Below are positions 11,144 to 23,646 of a stretch of DNA of 64,000 nucleotides, one piece after another (position 1 is the first letter of the stretch; the number at the start of each line of letters is the position of its first letter). The position numbers were made by a program, and so were the translations under genes. The DNA lies in the NCBI GenBank assembly GCA_025617745.1, contig CM046868.1, positions 20,819,108-20,883,107 on the forward strand. The letters are read 5' to 3'. The DNA comes from Heliocidaris erythrogramma. Its lineage: Eukaryota; Echinodermata; Echinoidea; Camarodonta; Echinometridae. The notes beneath the pieces were generated by a model that had not been told where the DNA came from, made no database searches, and saw only the letters and a program-made list of their open reading frames with translations.

Positions 11144-11448
11144 TTATTTTTATTTTTATTAAAAGTAGGATGAAACTTTGAAACTCCATCCAAAGTTGCG
11201 CATGCGTCAAGGACGATAAGTTCGTGGGAAAAAAGTTCGCGTCCGGGAATGTAGGAGGCTGTCAGGACAATGTCGTTCTTCCGACACCACCACCATAACT
11301 GAGCGGTAAGAGAATTCAGGGAAACTGAACGAGTTCCACCCTGACGATTGATGTACATGTAGGCAGCAACCGTGGTGTTGTCCGTAAGGATAAACACGGA
11401 GTGCCCACAATCGTGCTTTTGAAATGGCGGAGCCGACATGAATACCAC
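10065..11448 (-). pseudogene. DIRS retroelement pol remnant, copy 2 with RNase H
   Basis: The minus strand starts with a DIRS RNase H block: SVFILTDNTTVAAYMYINRQ, GGTRSVSLNSLTAQLWWWCR and DIVLTASYIPGRE, the TDN..A, QGGT and IPG landmarks of this domain. A SINE-like insert follows, then the same linker and tyrosine-recombinase N-terminus as in copy 1. One open frame runs from the RNase H through the insert by chance. The 5' side stops at about 11450, where a foldback begins. No RT catalytic domain is present. Confidence 0.8.
10934..11160 (+). mobile_element. Possible tRNA-derived SINE, copy 2
   Basis: Same insert as in copy 1, with a B box near 11096-11106 and a (TATTTTT)n tail that here is intact and ends at AAAAGTAGG. 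Confidence 0.4.
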
Positions 11449-11461
11449 ATGTGACTATCAC

Positions 11462-11700
11462 TATGAACATGGCAAACAAAGAAGCGGACAAAATATACAG
11501 CTCCTCATTGTACCTTCCACACTTGCTCTGGTAGATAAAAGAATATCCCTTCATTGCTATTATGTAAGATTATGTAGAGCAGGTGTCACACGTTCTACTT
11601 ATTTTACATAATAGCAAGGATGTTCTTTTGTCTACCAGAACAATTGTGGAGGGTACAATGAGGAGCTGTATATTTTGTCCGCTCTCTTTTGTCATCGTGT
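11462..11700. repeat. Foldback element, ~100-bp arms
   Basis: The left arm (about 11465-11566) and right arm (about 11604-11697) are inverted copies sharing GCGGACAAAATATACAGCTC, CTCATTGTACC and CTGGTAGA.AAAAGAA. A ~38-bp loop separates them. It abuts the truncated end of the DIRS fragment. No coding capacity or TSD was identified. Confidence 0.8.
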
Positions 11701-12327
11701 TCCTAGTGTATAGGAAGGCGTCATACGGGGGTGGGGCGTGTACGAATGTGAATTTTTAGTTTCTCGATAGTAGCGTAGTTTGGACCAAACTAGCAATAAT
11801 AGGTAGATACATTAATTTATTGTAGTAAATAGCTGAACCAAATATCTTCACACAAATAGGTTATGCCAGGATAAAAGTATCTTCATTTGAATGTACAAAA
11901 CTACAAAAATGGTTTATTATGAGAAACTCCAGTGTCACGAATTCCACAGGTGATCAAGAGTGTCATCGTAGCTAGTGTACAGGTCAGTGGGTATCTCACA
12001 AATACAACTGCTCCGACATTACTTTGTAAAGAAAATGACAGCCCCACATGGGATAATGCCTAGCAAGGAAACTGCAACTTTTGGAGACAATGTTCTCCTT
12101 CTTAAATAACCAAATAGGAGTAATTCAAGATATTTGTAATATAGGCTGACAATTAGCTACATGATTATAGGCTGTTTGTTGCCTTTCATTCCCCTTTACG
12201 GACATCATTTTTTTTACCCCGGAATATGAAATTGATAGTATATGCCACCTCTCACAGGCTCACTCATGAGAAGGGGCGAGGGTGATATTTTCATATCGGG
12301 TGTATCTATGAGAGCTGTATTTCATCA
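11701..12327. other. Intron of gene A, no feature seen
   Basis: AT-rich DNA without recognisable exon, element end or RNA gene. Confidence 0.4.
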
Positions 12328-12706
12328 ACACACTTAGAAATAAAGGTACAATTTGGCACCCTTCAAATGCAACACTGGCAGCACCTTTTGGGGTGCAACT
12401 TTGCACCCTAAGAAGCTTTTTGCACCTTTAAGGGTGCAGTTAGCTACAATTTGCACCCTTAAAGGGTGCAGAATTGTACCCTTTCGAAAAAGGTACAAAT
12501 TTGCACCCTTTTGGATGCAAACGTTCTGCACCCTTATAGGTGCAAAGTTGCATCTTTTAGGGTGCAAACGGGCATTAAAGGGTGCAAACAAGAACAAAAA
12601 GGTACAATTTTGCACCCTTTTCATGTAGGGTGCAAGATTGCACCCAAAAAGGTGCTGCCAGTGTTGTATTTAGGGTGCAAACCTGAACCTTTTTTTTCTA
12701 AGTGTG
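12328..12706. mobile_element. GGGTGCA-rich foldback MITE, ~379 bp
   Basis: Inverted ends ACACTTAGAAA and TTTCTAAGTGT are followed inward by AAGGT and by inverted AACACTGGCAGCACCTTTT / AAAAGGTGCTGCCAGTGTT. The interior is a dense mix of GGGTGCA and TGCACCC units in alternating orientation, so it can form many alternative hairpins. Open frames exist on both strands because of this repetition and are not genes. Confidence 0.85.
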
Positions 12707-13825
12707 AAGAAGTAAGTAATATTAAAACTATATCTTACACTTCTGAAGTGATCAAATAAATTCCAAAAACAAAATCGGAAAACGTCAAAATGGTAACGAG
12801 CTTATTTCTTTCATTTCAGAGGTTAGACTAACAACTTCACTGTGTTTGCTCGGTAGCGATTCGTCAACAGACTGTCCATGTTGTTTGAACGTGATGTTAT
12901 CAATTAAACAACTGTTATCTTACTTTTGTCCTGTATTATAATCACATTATTTACGCTCTACTTCTTGCAAATTTGATCAATATGAGGAGAAAAAAATATC
13001 ACGAGACCGTTCTGAAGTTCGGAAAGAAATTAATGTTTATCTCAGTGTTATATAATTATGAGGATACATTATTTACCTGGGATAAATTATGAAGTGTGTA
13101 TTTATAATTACAGGAGTAGTTAGAATGATTTGTTTTGAAGTATGGTTCAGTATCAGAACTGCATATTGCATAATGCTGTTTTTATTTTTAATGTTATTTC
13201 ATATGTCATATCATCAAAGAAGCGAAATGTGTTTCGACTGCCGGACAATGCATGTGATAGGTTCCTTCCTGGTTAATGACTTTAACATGCTACGTTTTAT
13301 AAGTTCAAGGATCTTAAATTCTCATATTCTGACTTGAAATGAAGCTCGGTCTTTTATACTCCTGTACGATCACTCCTTAAAAATTCAGGTGTCTTAAGAA
13401 TTTTTGAAATCAATTAATTGATTATAACAATCTTTGGATGAAGCTGAATTGTTTTGGAACCAAAATCTTGACCCCCATAGGATCAGTGGACAAAGACCAT
13501 CAAACTAACTTCAATCTTCGGTGTGCGAAACTGAAATTTGATTACTCATACACGTCATGCTGCAGCTCTATACGATTGGTCTGTTTCTACAGAAGGTCAT
13601 TGCTCTATGTAGTATGTTTTGGGACCAAACTCATATTTTATGTCCAGATTTTTATTTACTTTCCACTTTATGGATGTGTCATTTTTGTTACCATTGGAAA
13701 TAGTGCGATCATAAAAAAAAGAAAAGAAATAGACATTTGATAAAAGTAGATGTATATAGCATGTTTGAGAACCGAACTCTTCATCTTTCAAATCATACTT
13801 TCTCCATTATAGAAGACAATATTAC
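12707..13825. other. Intron of gene A, no feature seen
   Basis: AT-rich sequence lying between gene A exon 2 and the MITE. Open frames near 13089-13740 lack splice support or motifs. Confidence 0.4.
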
Positions 13826-13885
13826 CTGTCATAACAGTTTGTTCACTGGTTAATGCCTCTCCTTCCACCGGAAGAGACGCCGACA
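13826..13885 (-). CDS. Gene A internal exon (60 bp)
   Basis: On the minus strand a pyrimidine-rich tract ending TTTTCTCCAG precedes the exon and ACAG|GTAATATT follows it. Of the three frames only one is open. It takes two bases to finish a codon, reads SASLPVEGEALTSEQTVMT, and leaves one base. That phase fits both the exon at 25618 (ending in one base, G) and the terminal exon at 5486 (beginning with two, AG). The residues are Ser/Thr/Glu-rich, as in a membrane-proximal stalk. I do not recognise a domain. Confidence 0.6.
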
Positions 13886-14187
13886 CTGGAGAAAAGAAAA
13901 GAACAGAGAAACCAAAATGATGATACGCAAATTTGGCTGGGACATTTTATCCATACATATTTTGAAAGTTAATTTTTTTAATGAAGTTTCCCTAAATTCA
14001 AACATTTTTGATGCCTGGGTGAAAGAGAAGGAATGAAATAAAATTGCTATCCGACTTACAAAATTGATGGAAGGTCTAAAGTAATGGATGCTCGGAATAC
14101 GCAGATAATTTTTCGATCACCATCTTTTGTTTTAAATGTTTTACGAAGAAAAAATAAGTGCGTTTAACATTTTCCGTAAACTTTTCT

Positions 14188-15829
14188 GTCACATCCGAAA
14201 CATCCAACAAGTGGTGATAATTATCTTCGTAATATTTTTTAGAGATTTGCCTTACCCTCCTTATTGTTCATTTCAAGTACGATTTTTTTTCTCGAGAAAT
14301 TATTTTTTTGTAGCCAATAAACCTTTTCCGTTAACACCTGTCACATCCGAAACAGAGGTCACATCCGAAATAGACTTTTAGACAATTCCTCATCAAACTC
14401 GATCATGCTCGAATTTTAAGCCTGATTACCACATGTTAGTTATACAGCCCACCTCAATGACCATAAAAATGTGAATTACGAAGAATGCACGCCAGAATTC
14501 TTTTTCTTATAAGGGCATTTTATGAAAAATAGTGTTTTGGATGTGACATATGTTAACAAATGATTCATATTTTCTGTGTTATGCATGCATAAATATCACT
14601 TCTCAATATAATCATACATATTATTTCAAATTTGTACAAATAACCAAGTTATCCACAATAACCAAGGTTGCACGACAATTTTGTGCAATTATGCATGTTA
14701 AGAGACTCAATCTCTCAATTTTTTTAATCGCAAAGGGCTGTTTGGTGCATGCCCCCATTCTTTAAACAGGAATATCGCAACTCCCTCTTGTAAAATATTC
14801 TACAGTATGTGGCAACACTGTTTGGCATGGTATGCATCCACCTCATGTTAGTCACACAGGATACTGGCATTACGTATTAATATTAGTATTTCAAAATATG
14901 AGAAATGGTGTTTCGGATGTGACACATTAATGTTAACATGGAAAGACCTAGTCATAAAAGGCCTTGCAAATAGAAATTCTGTGGATACTGAACTGGTCAA
15001 TACTTTTCCACATTTGTAGTCACTACAGTACAATGCTTATTAAAATAATTTTTCAGTCTAAATAATTGATATAAATAAAAACAAAAGAGAAGTGGGTATA
15101 TGTACATGTAAAAACATATTCTGATCAAAGTTATAATTTATATGTACACGTATATCCATTCTTCACTAAAATTTTCCATTTTCTGGTTTAAATGGACGAC
15201 AGCTATTTTACTTGCATTCCTGCAAATGATGGTTTCTGCAATTCAAAATTCATAAAGAGGACAAAAAATGGGTGTTTTGATTGTGAAATCCTGCGTATGA
15301 AGGATTAATTATCAGGTCTTGCATTACTATTTTGAATTATGAGTAAACAAAGTGAGAAGCGAAATGTAGTACCCTCTAAACCGTTAAAATTCCCCCTAGT
15401 TAATAAAAAAGTTTCCAAAATTTCGCCCAATAACTATTTATGAGAGGAAAAGGATTTAAGATTCGAAGTACAGGGTTTATATGTGGTACATTGGCATATA
15501 TTTGCTTAAATCATACCCTTATATGTGTACATGTATGCCCAAAAGTTTAAGAGAATTCCTGTAAATTCAAAGTAGAGACATTATATTTGCATTTCCATAT
15601 AAATTCTTTCGAAAACAAAGTAAAGCAAAGTAAAGGGATCAAAGTGCCCTGTATAGTCACCCTTGAGGCCATCTGCTACACCCATCTCCTGTGCCCATCA
15701 CCTCTGCTAAATATTTAACGTCATCAACAATGCTCATATTGCATTTTAAATGATGTAATTTTCAAGAACTCAAAGGAACTTAACCTATTTCCATTTTATT
15801 ACACAGCATATTAACGTCACATCCGAAAC
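14188..15829. repeat. Zone with recurrent GTCACATCCGAAAC motif
   Basis: The motif occurs at 14188, 14340, 14358 (last base changed) and 15816 on the plus strand, and inverted at 14910 and, with one change, at 14534. A trimmed GATCCGAAAC lies near 16331. The DNA between copies is AT-rich and not obviously repeated. Confidence 0.75.
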
Positions 15830-16600
15830 AAGCTCAAATTATTACATTATGAAAAAATATATATTCTTAATTCTTATTTTCATGACTGTACCGTTTTCTG
15901 TTTATGTAAGCATTCATATTCTTATTATATTTAAAGCCCCAACACGCATGTTTAACTATGAAAAAAATGAAAATGTAGTTGTCAATTTCTGAAAACTGTC
16001 AATTTTTCATGAAAATGATGTAAAAGTAGAAAAAAAAAATCAACATTTTCTCCAATTTTTTTCGTCTTATTTTGAAACATATATAACAAGCATTAGAAAA
16101 TGAAATGAACAATTAAAAAAGTTACTCTTAGATTGACCTCAGGACTCTAATTTGAAGTACACAATTCAATTTCAAATTCAGTTTTTCTGAAGTTTGCTGC
16201 CCTCTACCAATCAAACTAAAAATGTTTTAGCTCGGCCACTACTTGAACCCTAGGCAACATTTCTGCAAAGGTTTCAAAGTGAAAATGTAATTCTAAAATT
16301 TTGTCATTTTGTCCACCTAGTTATACCACTGATCCGAAACAGAGCCTATGTACTTTTTTTTTCAAATGTTTTTATTGATTTCATCAACATAGAATTAACA
16401 AAACATGTAAAATTTATTTTTCTTATAACAATTTTCATATATAAACATAACATGTATAATGTACTAACAAACATTTACAAAAAGCAATGAAATATATTAT
16501 AAAGATGAGATCCCCCCCCCCCCCGTCTCCGAGAAAAGAGGATACAGAAGTATTGAGAGGGTAATTACGTTTGCTAGAACCACACACATTAAAAAAAAAA
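15830..16600. other. Intron of gene A, no feature beyond a C tract
   Basis: AT-rich DNA with a C run near 16512. No gene or element boundary is visible. Confidence 0.4.
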
Positions 16601-17599
16601 ATGTACACACACACACACACACCCAGCTTTACATTGCTTTACTTCCGTCGACGGAATAAAGCACAAATTCATTGTTCGAGGACTATTGTCCGGCTTCCGA
16701 GGACCATTGTTCTCATGATTTTTTTTGTTCTCTGTCCGAAAATGTCCTCGGACATACTGCTAAACAGACCCACACACACACACATACTTGTGTGTCTTTC
16801 CCTTTGTTCTCTCTATTGTTCAAATAGCCACACAAGACTGACGGAATAAAGGAATCTATTGTCTTTGACTGTCCAATTAGTCACACAAGTTTACCCCTGT
16901 TGGTACACACACACACGCACGCACACCCTTTTTTTTTGGGGGGGGGGTCTTTTCATAAATTTTTATTCCTTGATTCAGATTTTCAAAATGGATATTACAA
17001 ATTAAACATTGATTACACAATATAATTCAACATGGCAATAAACAATACAAATAATATAATTATTACACACGCACACAAACACACACACCCTTATGCATTC
17101 AATATGTTTTTCAAATGAATCCTTTTCTCGTTAGCTGTACAGAAAATGGGTGTGCCAGATCATGAATATGCTTTCTCATTGATCAGTAAACCATAAACAT
17201 GATAAACAACGACCCGGGAAGCCTCGCGCTTGACTTTGCTTTAACTCCATGCAAGAATAGGAAAAATGCATTAAAAATCAAACGATTTATTGTCACATGC
17301 TGCTAAACTTGCGGTGAAGATAAATAAATGGAAGTTTGTTCAAACAGGCAATATTTTGTATGATTGTGAATACTAATTGCCAGGTCCGATATTTACCTTA
17401 ACCATTAGTATGATATATATTCAGAATGCTTACATACAACTGCATGCACTTAATCATGAATCATAATACAGCTATACATAAATCTGAGTGGTACCACCCC
17501 AACAATACTGCTAATTACAATGTCGAGTTCCGCCAAATGAGCAAGTGTTAAGCTAACGCGTACAAGGATATAATTGAACCAGATTGAATGTATATATAG
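16601..17599. repeat. (CA)n-rich zone with CGAGGAC-type repeats
   Basis: Several (CA)n runs (near 16604, 16770, 16908, 17065) alternate with related sequence containing CGAGGAC, ATTGTCCGG, GAGGACCATTGTTCTCATGA and TGTCCTCGG. The same CGAGGAC/GTCCTCG vocabulary appears in the larger repeats at 17600 and 30689, suggesting fragments of one family. Confidence 0.5.
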
Positions 17600-17968
17600 G
17601 TGCACTTGTGTTCACCGGCAACCGTGGGACACTAATATGAAAACGCACCTTCGAGGACACACACGAGACAGAGAGAGAGGACCGTCCTCGTCTTGATTTA
17701 CAGTTACGAGCATAAATGCGCAGAGTCCACGTTTGGGCGGTAGTGAAATTTTTCGTGTGTAAATTTTTTATTTAATTTTTTTGGCTTACGCACTCTATCC
17801 AACAGACGGGCACGCCCGGAAATTGAACGGGATTTATTTTTAGTCTTCCAGGATTATTCTCTTCAAAAACAAAATAACTGAATAGTTAATTATGAATAAG
17901 TCCACGGTTGGGTAATGTTGACACACAGTCCTCGTTTTCCGGTGGAAACACGTATGTGTGTATGTATG
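17600..17968 (+). repeat. Dispersed ~370-bp repeat, copy 1
   Basis: It begins GTGCACTTGTGTTCACCGGC and ends CACGTATGTGTGTATG. A second copy in the same orientation lies at 30689-31096. Shared blocks include CAGAGTCCACGTTTGGGCGG, TTGGCTTACGCACTCTATCC and GGGCACGCCCGGAAATTG. Copy 1 lacks ~41 bp that copy 2 has after TTGATTTACAGT. No coding frame is shared. Confidence 0.85.
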
Positions 17969-18448
17969 TATATAAATGAATAAATATATATAAACATACA
18001 CACACACACACACACACACACGTATATATATCCATGCTACATTCATAAATAATAATAATCAGAATATCCCCAAAATGAAGCAACCTACATGTAGATCTAG
18101 AATTTGGAAAGGATTCCACGACATCTACACCCGAATTATCGCCACCCGGACCCCCATTCCCTAGGACAAATAATCCCTAGAGCAATAACCTCCCATAAGC
18201 TAACATGACACAGGTTAATTTTCCGCATTATTATAACTGTCAAAAGGGGGCAGTTTTCTGGAGGATAGATATTCCGGTGATAGATGTCCGGGTGTTGTTC
18301 TCGGGAAGTAGCTATCCGGAGGGTACTTCTCTGGAGGATATAGATATCTGGGCTGTCCTATGATAGGATATTGTCCGGTGTGTTAGCCCATATGGGATAG
18401 TCGTCTAAGAATCATAATCTGCTTTTTAAACTAATATCGACATAATCA

Positions 18449-20159
18449 ACAGGCCCGTAACTAGGATTTTTGCGGGGGTGGGGGGGGGGGGGGGGGGGGG
18501 GTGGTTCAACATTTGAAAAAGTGGACCTTTCTGCGCCAAGCGACCGAGTAGGGGTGACGGGTGGCGGGATCAGGGGGCGTGCCTCTCCAATGGTATGGGC
18601 ACGCGCGTATATCATATAAAATAGCTTTGGCAGAGAATAATGGTTGCGGAACTTAAATCAAAGTTCCCCAGAGCTGTCCATGGCGATAGGGCAGTGACGT
18701 GCCTGAAAATTGTCATAACATTGAATATTCATGGACCTCGGAGTCGCTGCATGGAACTATCCGGTTTATAAGGTTTACGAGTGAGCGAAGCGAGCGAGGA
18801 AAAATGCTCTTTACTTTGCTGCTAATTTCAATAAAGAAAGTGGACCTAACGAGTATTCGGGTGCTATGGCGATAGGGCAGCGACGTACCTGAATATTGCA
18901 GTAGCATCCTATGGAAATATTCATGCACCTCTCTGCCTGCAACTAATTTCTAAGATTTGCGAGCGAGCGAAGCGAGCGAAGAAAAAATGAACTTTAATTT
19001 GCTGTGGCTAATTTCAATATAGAAAGTAGCTTAACCCTAATATCTCGGCGCTATAATAAGGCCATGGCGATAATAAGGTAGTGACGTGCCCGAATATTGT
19101 CATAACATTGAACATTCATGGACATATCACAATAAATACTGTGGAAATATTCATGGTCCTCGCTACCTGAAACTATTTCAAAGTTTTTTGATTAAAGCGA
19201 AGGAAAACGTATTTTACTATCTCCCAAATAATATTTCCAAAACACCCCAAGTGTTATATTGGGATATCTTGTTATTTCTCATTATAGTTTCCAAGAAGTC
19301 GATGTTTTATAAAATACTCACATGGCACTTCGGTTGAACAGGCTATATTATAGGTCCATAATTAAAGGGCCTGAATGACTTGACCGAGTCCGCCTGGAGT
19401 ACTCCATGCAAACTTGAGAGCGGGAAAATTTTCAATTTTGAAGTGAACAGACAATAAAAAATACCCATCTCTCCATTTTCCAGTATGGTTTCTATATTTC
19501 ACTATTATATTCCATTACCACAGATATAATTTGAGTCTTAGCATGCTTATCACGGCTTATCTTCCCATGTTATCTTTGTAAGACGTTTAAAGCAATCTAC
19601 ATGTATCTCATTGTATTGTAAGGATTTCCTCTCCAATCTAGCACTTTTTAAAGATCAAAATGCATCATTGAGCACTTAAGTTTCGTCCTATAGTCTGATA
19701 AGAATCAATAATGATCCAAGTCGATTTCAAGAAATGGTCATTCAAATTTGTCACATAGACAAGACCTTACAACGACCGGGTGACGATTTTGAATACTTCT
19801 TTGAACTCTTTCAGTCTTTGACAAAACCGATATCAAAAGAAAAAATAAATTCCGAAAAGAATGGCCAAAGACGTATATTGATTCGGCCTTATAAATGGCT
19901 GTGCAATGTTATGAAGTTGCAGGACAAAGCAAATAAAATTGACTGGAAACCCTATTATCTCACATTATTCTCCACATTCTTTCCGCTCTCCCCTTTCAAG
20001 TGACCCCTTGTGCGCCCCTCCCCTATCTAAGCAAGTTGGTATGGAAATATTTTTAAAAACTTAACCTAAACATCACTATTCTGATGTCACTTTTGATTTT
20101 TTTTTAATATTCAAACCTTCTGACCCCCCCCCCCCCCCCCCCCTCCGTTACAGGCCTGT
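18449..20159. mobile_element. Probable element with G-tract/C-tract ends
   Basis: The left end ACAGGCCCGTAAC runs into a 22-base G tract (18480-18501). The right end has a 20-base C tract (20124-20143) followed by GTTACAGGCCTGT, the inverted match of the left end. The interior carries a three-unit tandem array (18677-19180). Treating it as one unit is inference from the matching inverted ends. Confidence 0.5.
18677..19180. repeat. Tandem array, three ~190-bp units
   Basis: Units start at about 18677, 18866 and 19060. Each has ATGGCGATA...GGCAG.GACGT, CTGAATATTG, ATATTCATG and, in the first two, GCGAGCGAGCGAAGCGAGCG-type sequence followed by TTTGCTG..CTAATTTCAAT. The third is more diverged. 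The lead-in (18633-18680) with AATCAAAGTTCCCCAGAGCT also occurs at 45474-45505. Confidence 0.8.
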
Positions 20160-21087
20160 CATGGACCTACTAGAAATAATTCTTCGAATGACGCTTTGAA
20201 AAAAAATCGATTGCAACATGGTATAACGGACAAAATTCGAAAATGAATGGTGAAAGACGACATTAATTATAGAATTGCCACATTGGGAAGATACGGGACA
20301 AAATCGAAATGAAATGTATTAAAATAGACATGAAGATCGATATCTTATCACGTTATTTTCCCTTTCCATCACCTCTCCTCTCGCTTGTTCTTTATTTTTT
20401 AAATCTTTTTTTTTTCTCAAGCGGACCTCTGCTCGCCAACGGGGGGGGGGGGGGGTATTCGGGGGGGGTTCGTTCGAACGAGCCTGATCAAAACACTTAA
20501 TCATACAACTGTTCCTATGTATACAATCATGTACGCGTACTCATATCTCCCCTGTTTTGCAGTCGCTACACTAGCCTCTAATCGAGGGGATGTGCTGCTC
20601 TATTGATCCCCTTTTCGATCCTCGAAATCACCCGCGGAATCATCCTCCGATTATTACACGGGAAGTCTTGCTCAGCACATATCATCTACGCACCGTCAAC
20701 GTTACTTGTTGTTTTCTTATGTTTAACTTTGAAATCTTTCGTCAATTTTCTACGAAAATCTTTCATGAATAATTCAGTTCCTAGTAGAGAAAATGAACCA
20801 ATCAATAGCTTCCGTGACGTGGCGTGAAGGACCGCTCAGCTGATTCCAAACATGGGGAAAGTAAAAATTTGTTATGGTTTTACATCCTTAAATTTCATGT
20901 TTTGTATAAGTTTACTTCTTGAAATTTTCAACATTACTTCTTTGCTGATCATTTTACACATTGATATCAAATAATTTTGAATTTAAGGGTTTTGAAATGT
21001 GTAATTAATGCGAAATTCAACAGAAGTATTTGCGATCAACTCTCTGGGCTCACTCCGTCGCAATTTTCTGCCAATGCCGAGTTCGAC
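20160..21087. other. Intron of gene A, no gene seen
   Basis: It contains a G tract near 20441. Short open frames overlap on both strands. No exon is supported. Confidence 0.4.
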
Positions 21088-21447
21088 CTTCTTCTTCTTC
21101 TTCTTCCATAATCTTCAAAGGGCTTTACAGCCTATCACGAAGATGAACTATCAGTTGGGATGTGCAGGTGTACCACTACACCGGGGTTTCCCCCTACTCT
21201 TATTCGAATAGTGCAGTGGGTTCTTAACGTGCAAAGGTGGTGACTTTCCTCTACACGGGACCTCCACTTAACGTCCTATCCGAGGGACGGAGTGTTTTCC
21301 ACTGTAACATAGCCTGCGTCTATGAAACAAGAGAGGGGGCACGTTAACACACAACGCAGGCTTCAGTCATCCGCCCGGGGTGGATTCGAACCCACGATCA
21401 TTGGTTCGACAGGTAGACGCTTTACCGACTGAGCCAACTCGCCTCCC
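21088..21447 (-). mobile_element. tRNA-derived SINE with (GAA)n tail
   Basis: On the minus strand the head reads like a tRNA gene: GAGTTGGCTCAGTCGGTAAA provides the A box region and GTGGGTTCGAATCCACCC a clean B box, spaced as in a tRNA. A ~280-bp body follows and the element ends in (GAA)n (plus-strand CTTCTTCTT at 21088-21107). It would be transcribed by RNA polymerase III and mobilised by a partner LINE. It is full length as far as can be seen and in the same orientation as gene A. Confidence 0.85.
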
Positions 21448-23646
21448 AAGTGCCAAGTGCCGAGTTAGCCAGGATCCTTTATTTACATACCAACTTCTAA
21501 AACTTTTGACTACTTTGTTCATAAAATTTGAACTCTTTCTTTTATTTTTCAAAAAAAAACCCTCTCAGCACCCCTCAACCATCTAAAATAATGTTACAGG
21601 GCGTATATTCTTTGTCATTATAAACCCCGTGCCCTTGTGCATAGACCATCATCTATTGTATTTTAGTTCCTAGATTCTATGGAAGCTATACGTGTGCTGA
21701 TATCGATATGCACATGAAATGACATTAATCTAAATTCTATTATAAAGGTTAGGTCGAGCGTTCGAATGCATATTTTCCCCGTTGATATAATAAGCCTGTT
21801 TCTATAAATGTAAATCGTGTATACAACTGACGTCACGTGCATTTGAATAGCGTATCGCTGCCCAAGGGTGTCGGATGTAATGCTTGGTTTTACATCATGT
21901 ATGTCGAGTCGAGATATCATCCTTTAATACAATCTCACTTCGTATGGAGAGTGAAATCAATGGTTTCATTGCTACGGGGAGAGTGGTCACGTCACATTTC
22001 TCATCGAGACATCAGAGAAATAACTTGTCATGTCACCTATTTCATTCCCACAGCAATTTAATGTGATTAACTCAATTTATCATTACGTACGTATTTTGTT
22101 TTCCCCAATACATGTATGTAAGAACTATGATAAGTTGTTTTTAGCACCCAATAAATATTCTCACATCGTATTTACAACGAAATTTGTCCGTGGCCCCGCC
22201 TTTTGCTGGATATCTCACTGCTACTTAGGCCCTGCCCTATGTAGGTGATGGAGCTTTCCAGAAAGTTTTCGTATTGGAGTTTACATGCTACACGTCCAAA
22301 CAACTATATCATGCGACTCATTTAATTGCCTTCAAATGGCGTGTGTATGTGTGTGTGTGGGGGGGGGGGTACACTGTTTCAGCCCTAAGCTGTTTCACAC
22401 CTCTGTGAAATACGTTCATAAGTATAATAGTTTTCAGACAGAACTTGAGAAGTTCGTTTTCTTTTCAGTTTTGGTTTATATTTCACAGGTGTAAACAAAT
22501 CTATATGGTACGTGAGAAATAGTAATGTCGTAGAAAATCTAAATGGACACTTATACAGTCATGTAGTTACCCAACCTGGTATACGGTCCCTAAACGTGCT
22601 ATATCAGTGGTTATTTTGGCGGCGAAATAACACACGGAAACTTTAACAGCGACCCCACCCAATAAGTGTAAACAATAAATAACTGAAGAATAGATACGAA
22701 GGCCTTTCATGCAATTTCTTACGATTTTGAATGGTTGGTAAAATGCATTGAACCGACGTAAATGCAGAATTACTATGCAGTTTCGTTTGGTAAGGCAAGC
22801 ATAATATTATACACGTCCCACGCGATTCCTTTTAAAAATATGGACAGAGCCGACTTTTTATTCAATACCTCATGATTACACTTCATACCCATGAATCCTA
22901 GCTGGCCTAGAAATAAAAAGGGCAGATTTTTTTCCCCGTCAACTAGTATTATTCTATCATAAAAGGATGGAAAAGGATGGAAATGAATAGAGTGACTCTG
23001 TGCATTGCCGTCTGATCTTTCCACTTGTACTTCAAATCCGTGTCTGATAAATGAAAAATAATTTGATCATGTTCAAAATTTGCAGCTGCGGCATGTCTCG
23101 CTTTATCATTAGTTTCACGTAAATGAAAAATCAGTGTCACCTGTTAAAAAATGCAACTACATTTTCGTCTATAATCTAATCTTTTTGAATGTATTTGTAA
23201 TGTTGTACAAATGAGATGTAGGACCCAGATGGGCTTAAAAAAACTCAAACTGTCACACTTGTCCTACGTTATATCTATCTACCTCTCATGCAGGTTCGGA
23301 TATTGATTGCAACGTTTTCCACACGTTCATGTTTTTGTTTTTGTTTTGTTTTGTCTTTCACTCTTGCGTTCTGGCTAAACCCAACTTTACTTTGTCTTTT
23401 ACCCAAATTCATTAAGAGACTTTCCCGTTGTTATATAAACAACAAGTTCTGCTCGGAGATAAGTAATATCAAAAAGAGAAGTAAATAAAACTCCGTGAGA
23501 TCGATATTTGAGATAACGAATTTTCGCCCATATAGGACTTTGTCAAGTTATGACAAGACTTTCATTTTGCATGAAAACAAAATATCTGAAGAAGCGTCAA
23601 AATAAAGTGCGCATCCAAGTAAGGCCATAGAGTAAGCGAAGGTGCA
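21448..23646. other. Intron of gene A, no feature seen
   Basis: AT-rich with a (GT)n/G tract near 22350. I found no exon, RNA gene or element boundary. Confidence 0.4.

Noticed and set aside
12334-12759. Overlapping open frames on both strands rich in cysteine and repeated words
   Set aside because: They arise from the GGGTGCA/TGCACCC palindromic MITE; both strands are open for the same reason, with no start context or splice sites.
21385-21447. tRNA gene
   Set aside because: A and B boxes are present, but the sequence continues into a SINE body and (GAA)n tail, and the acceptor stem does not close cleanly.
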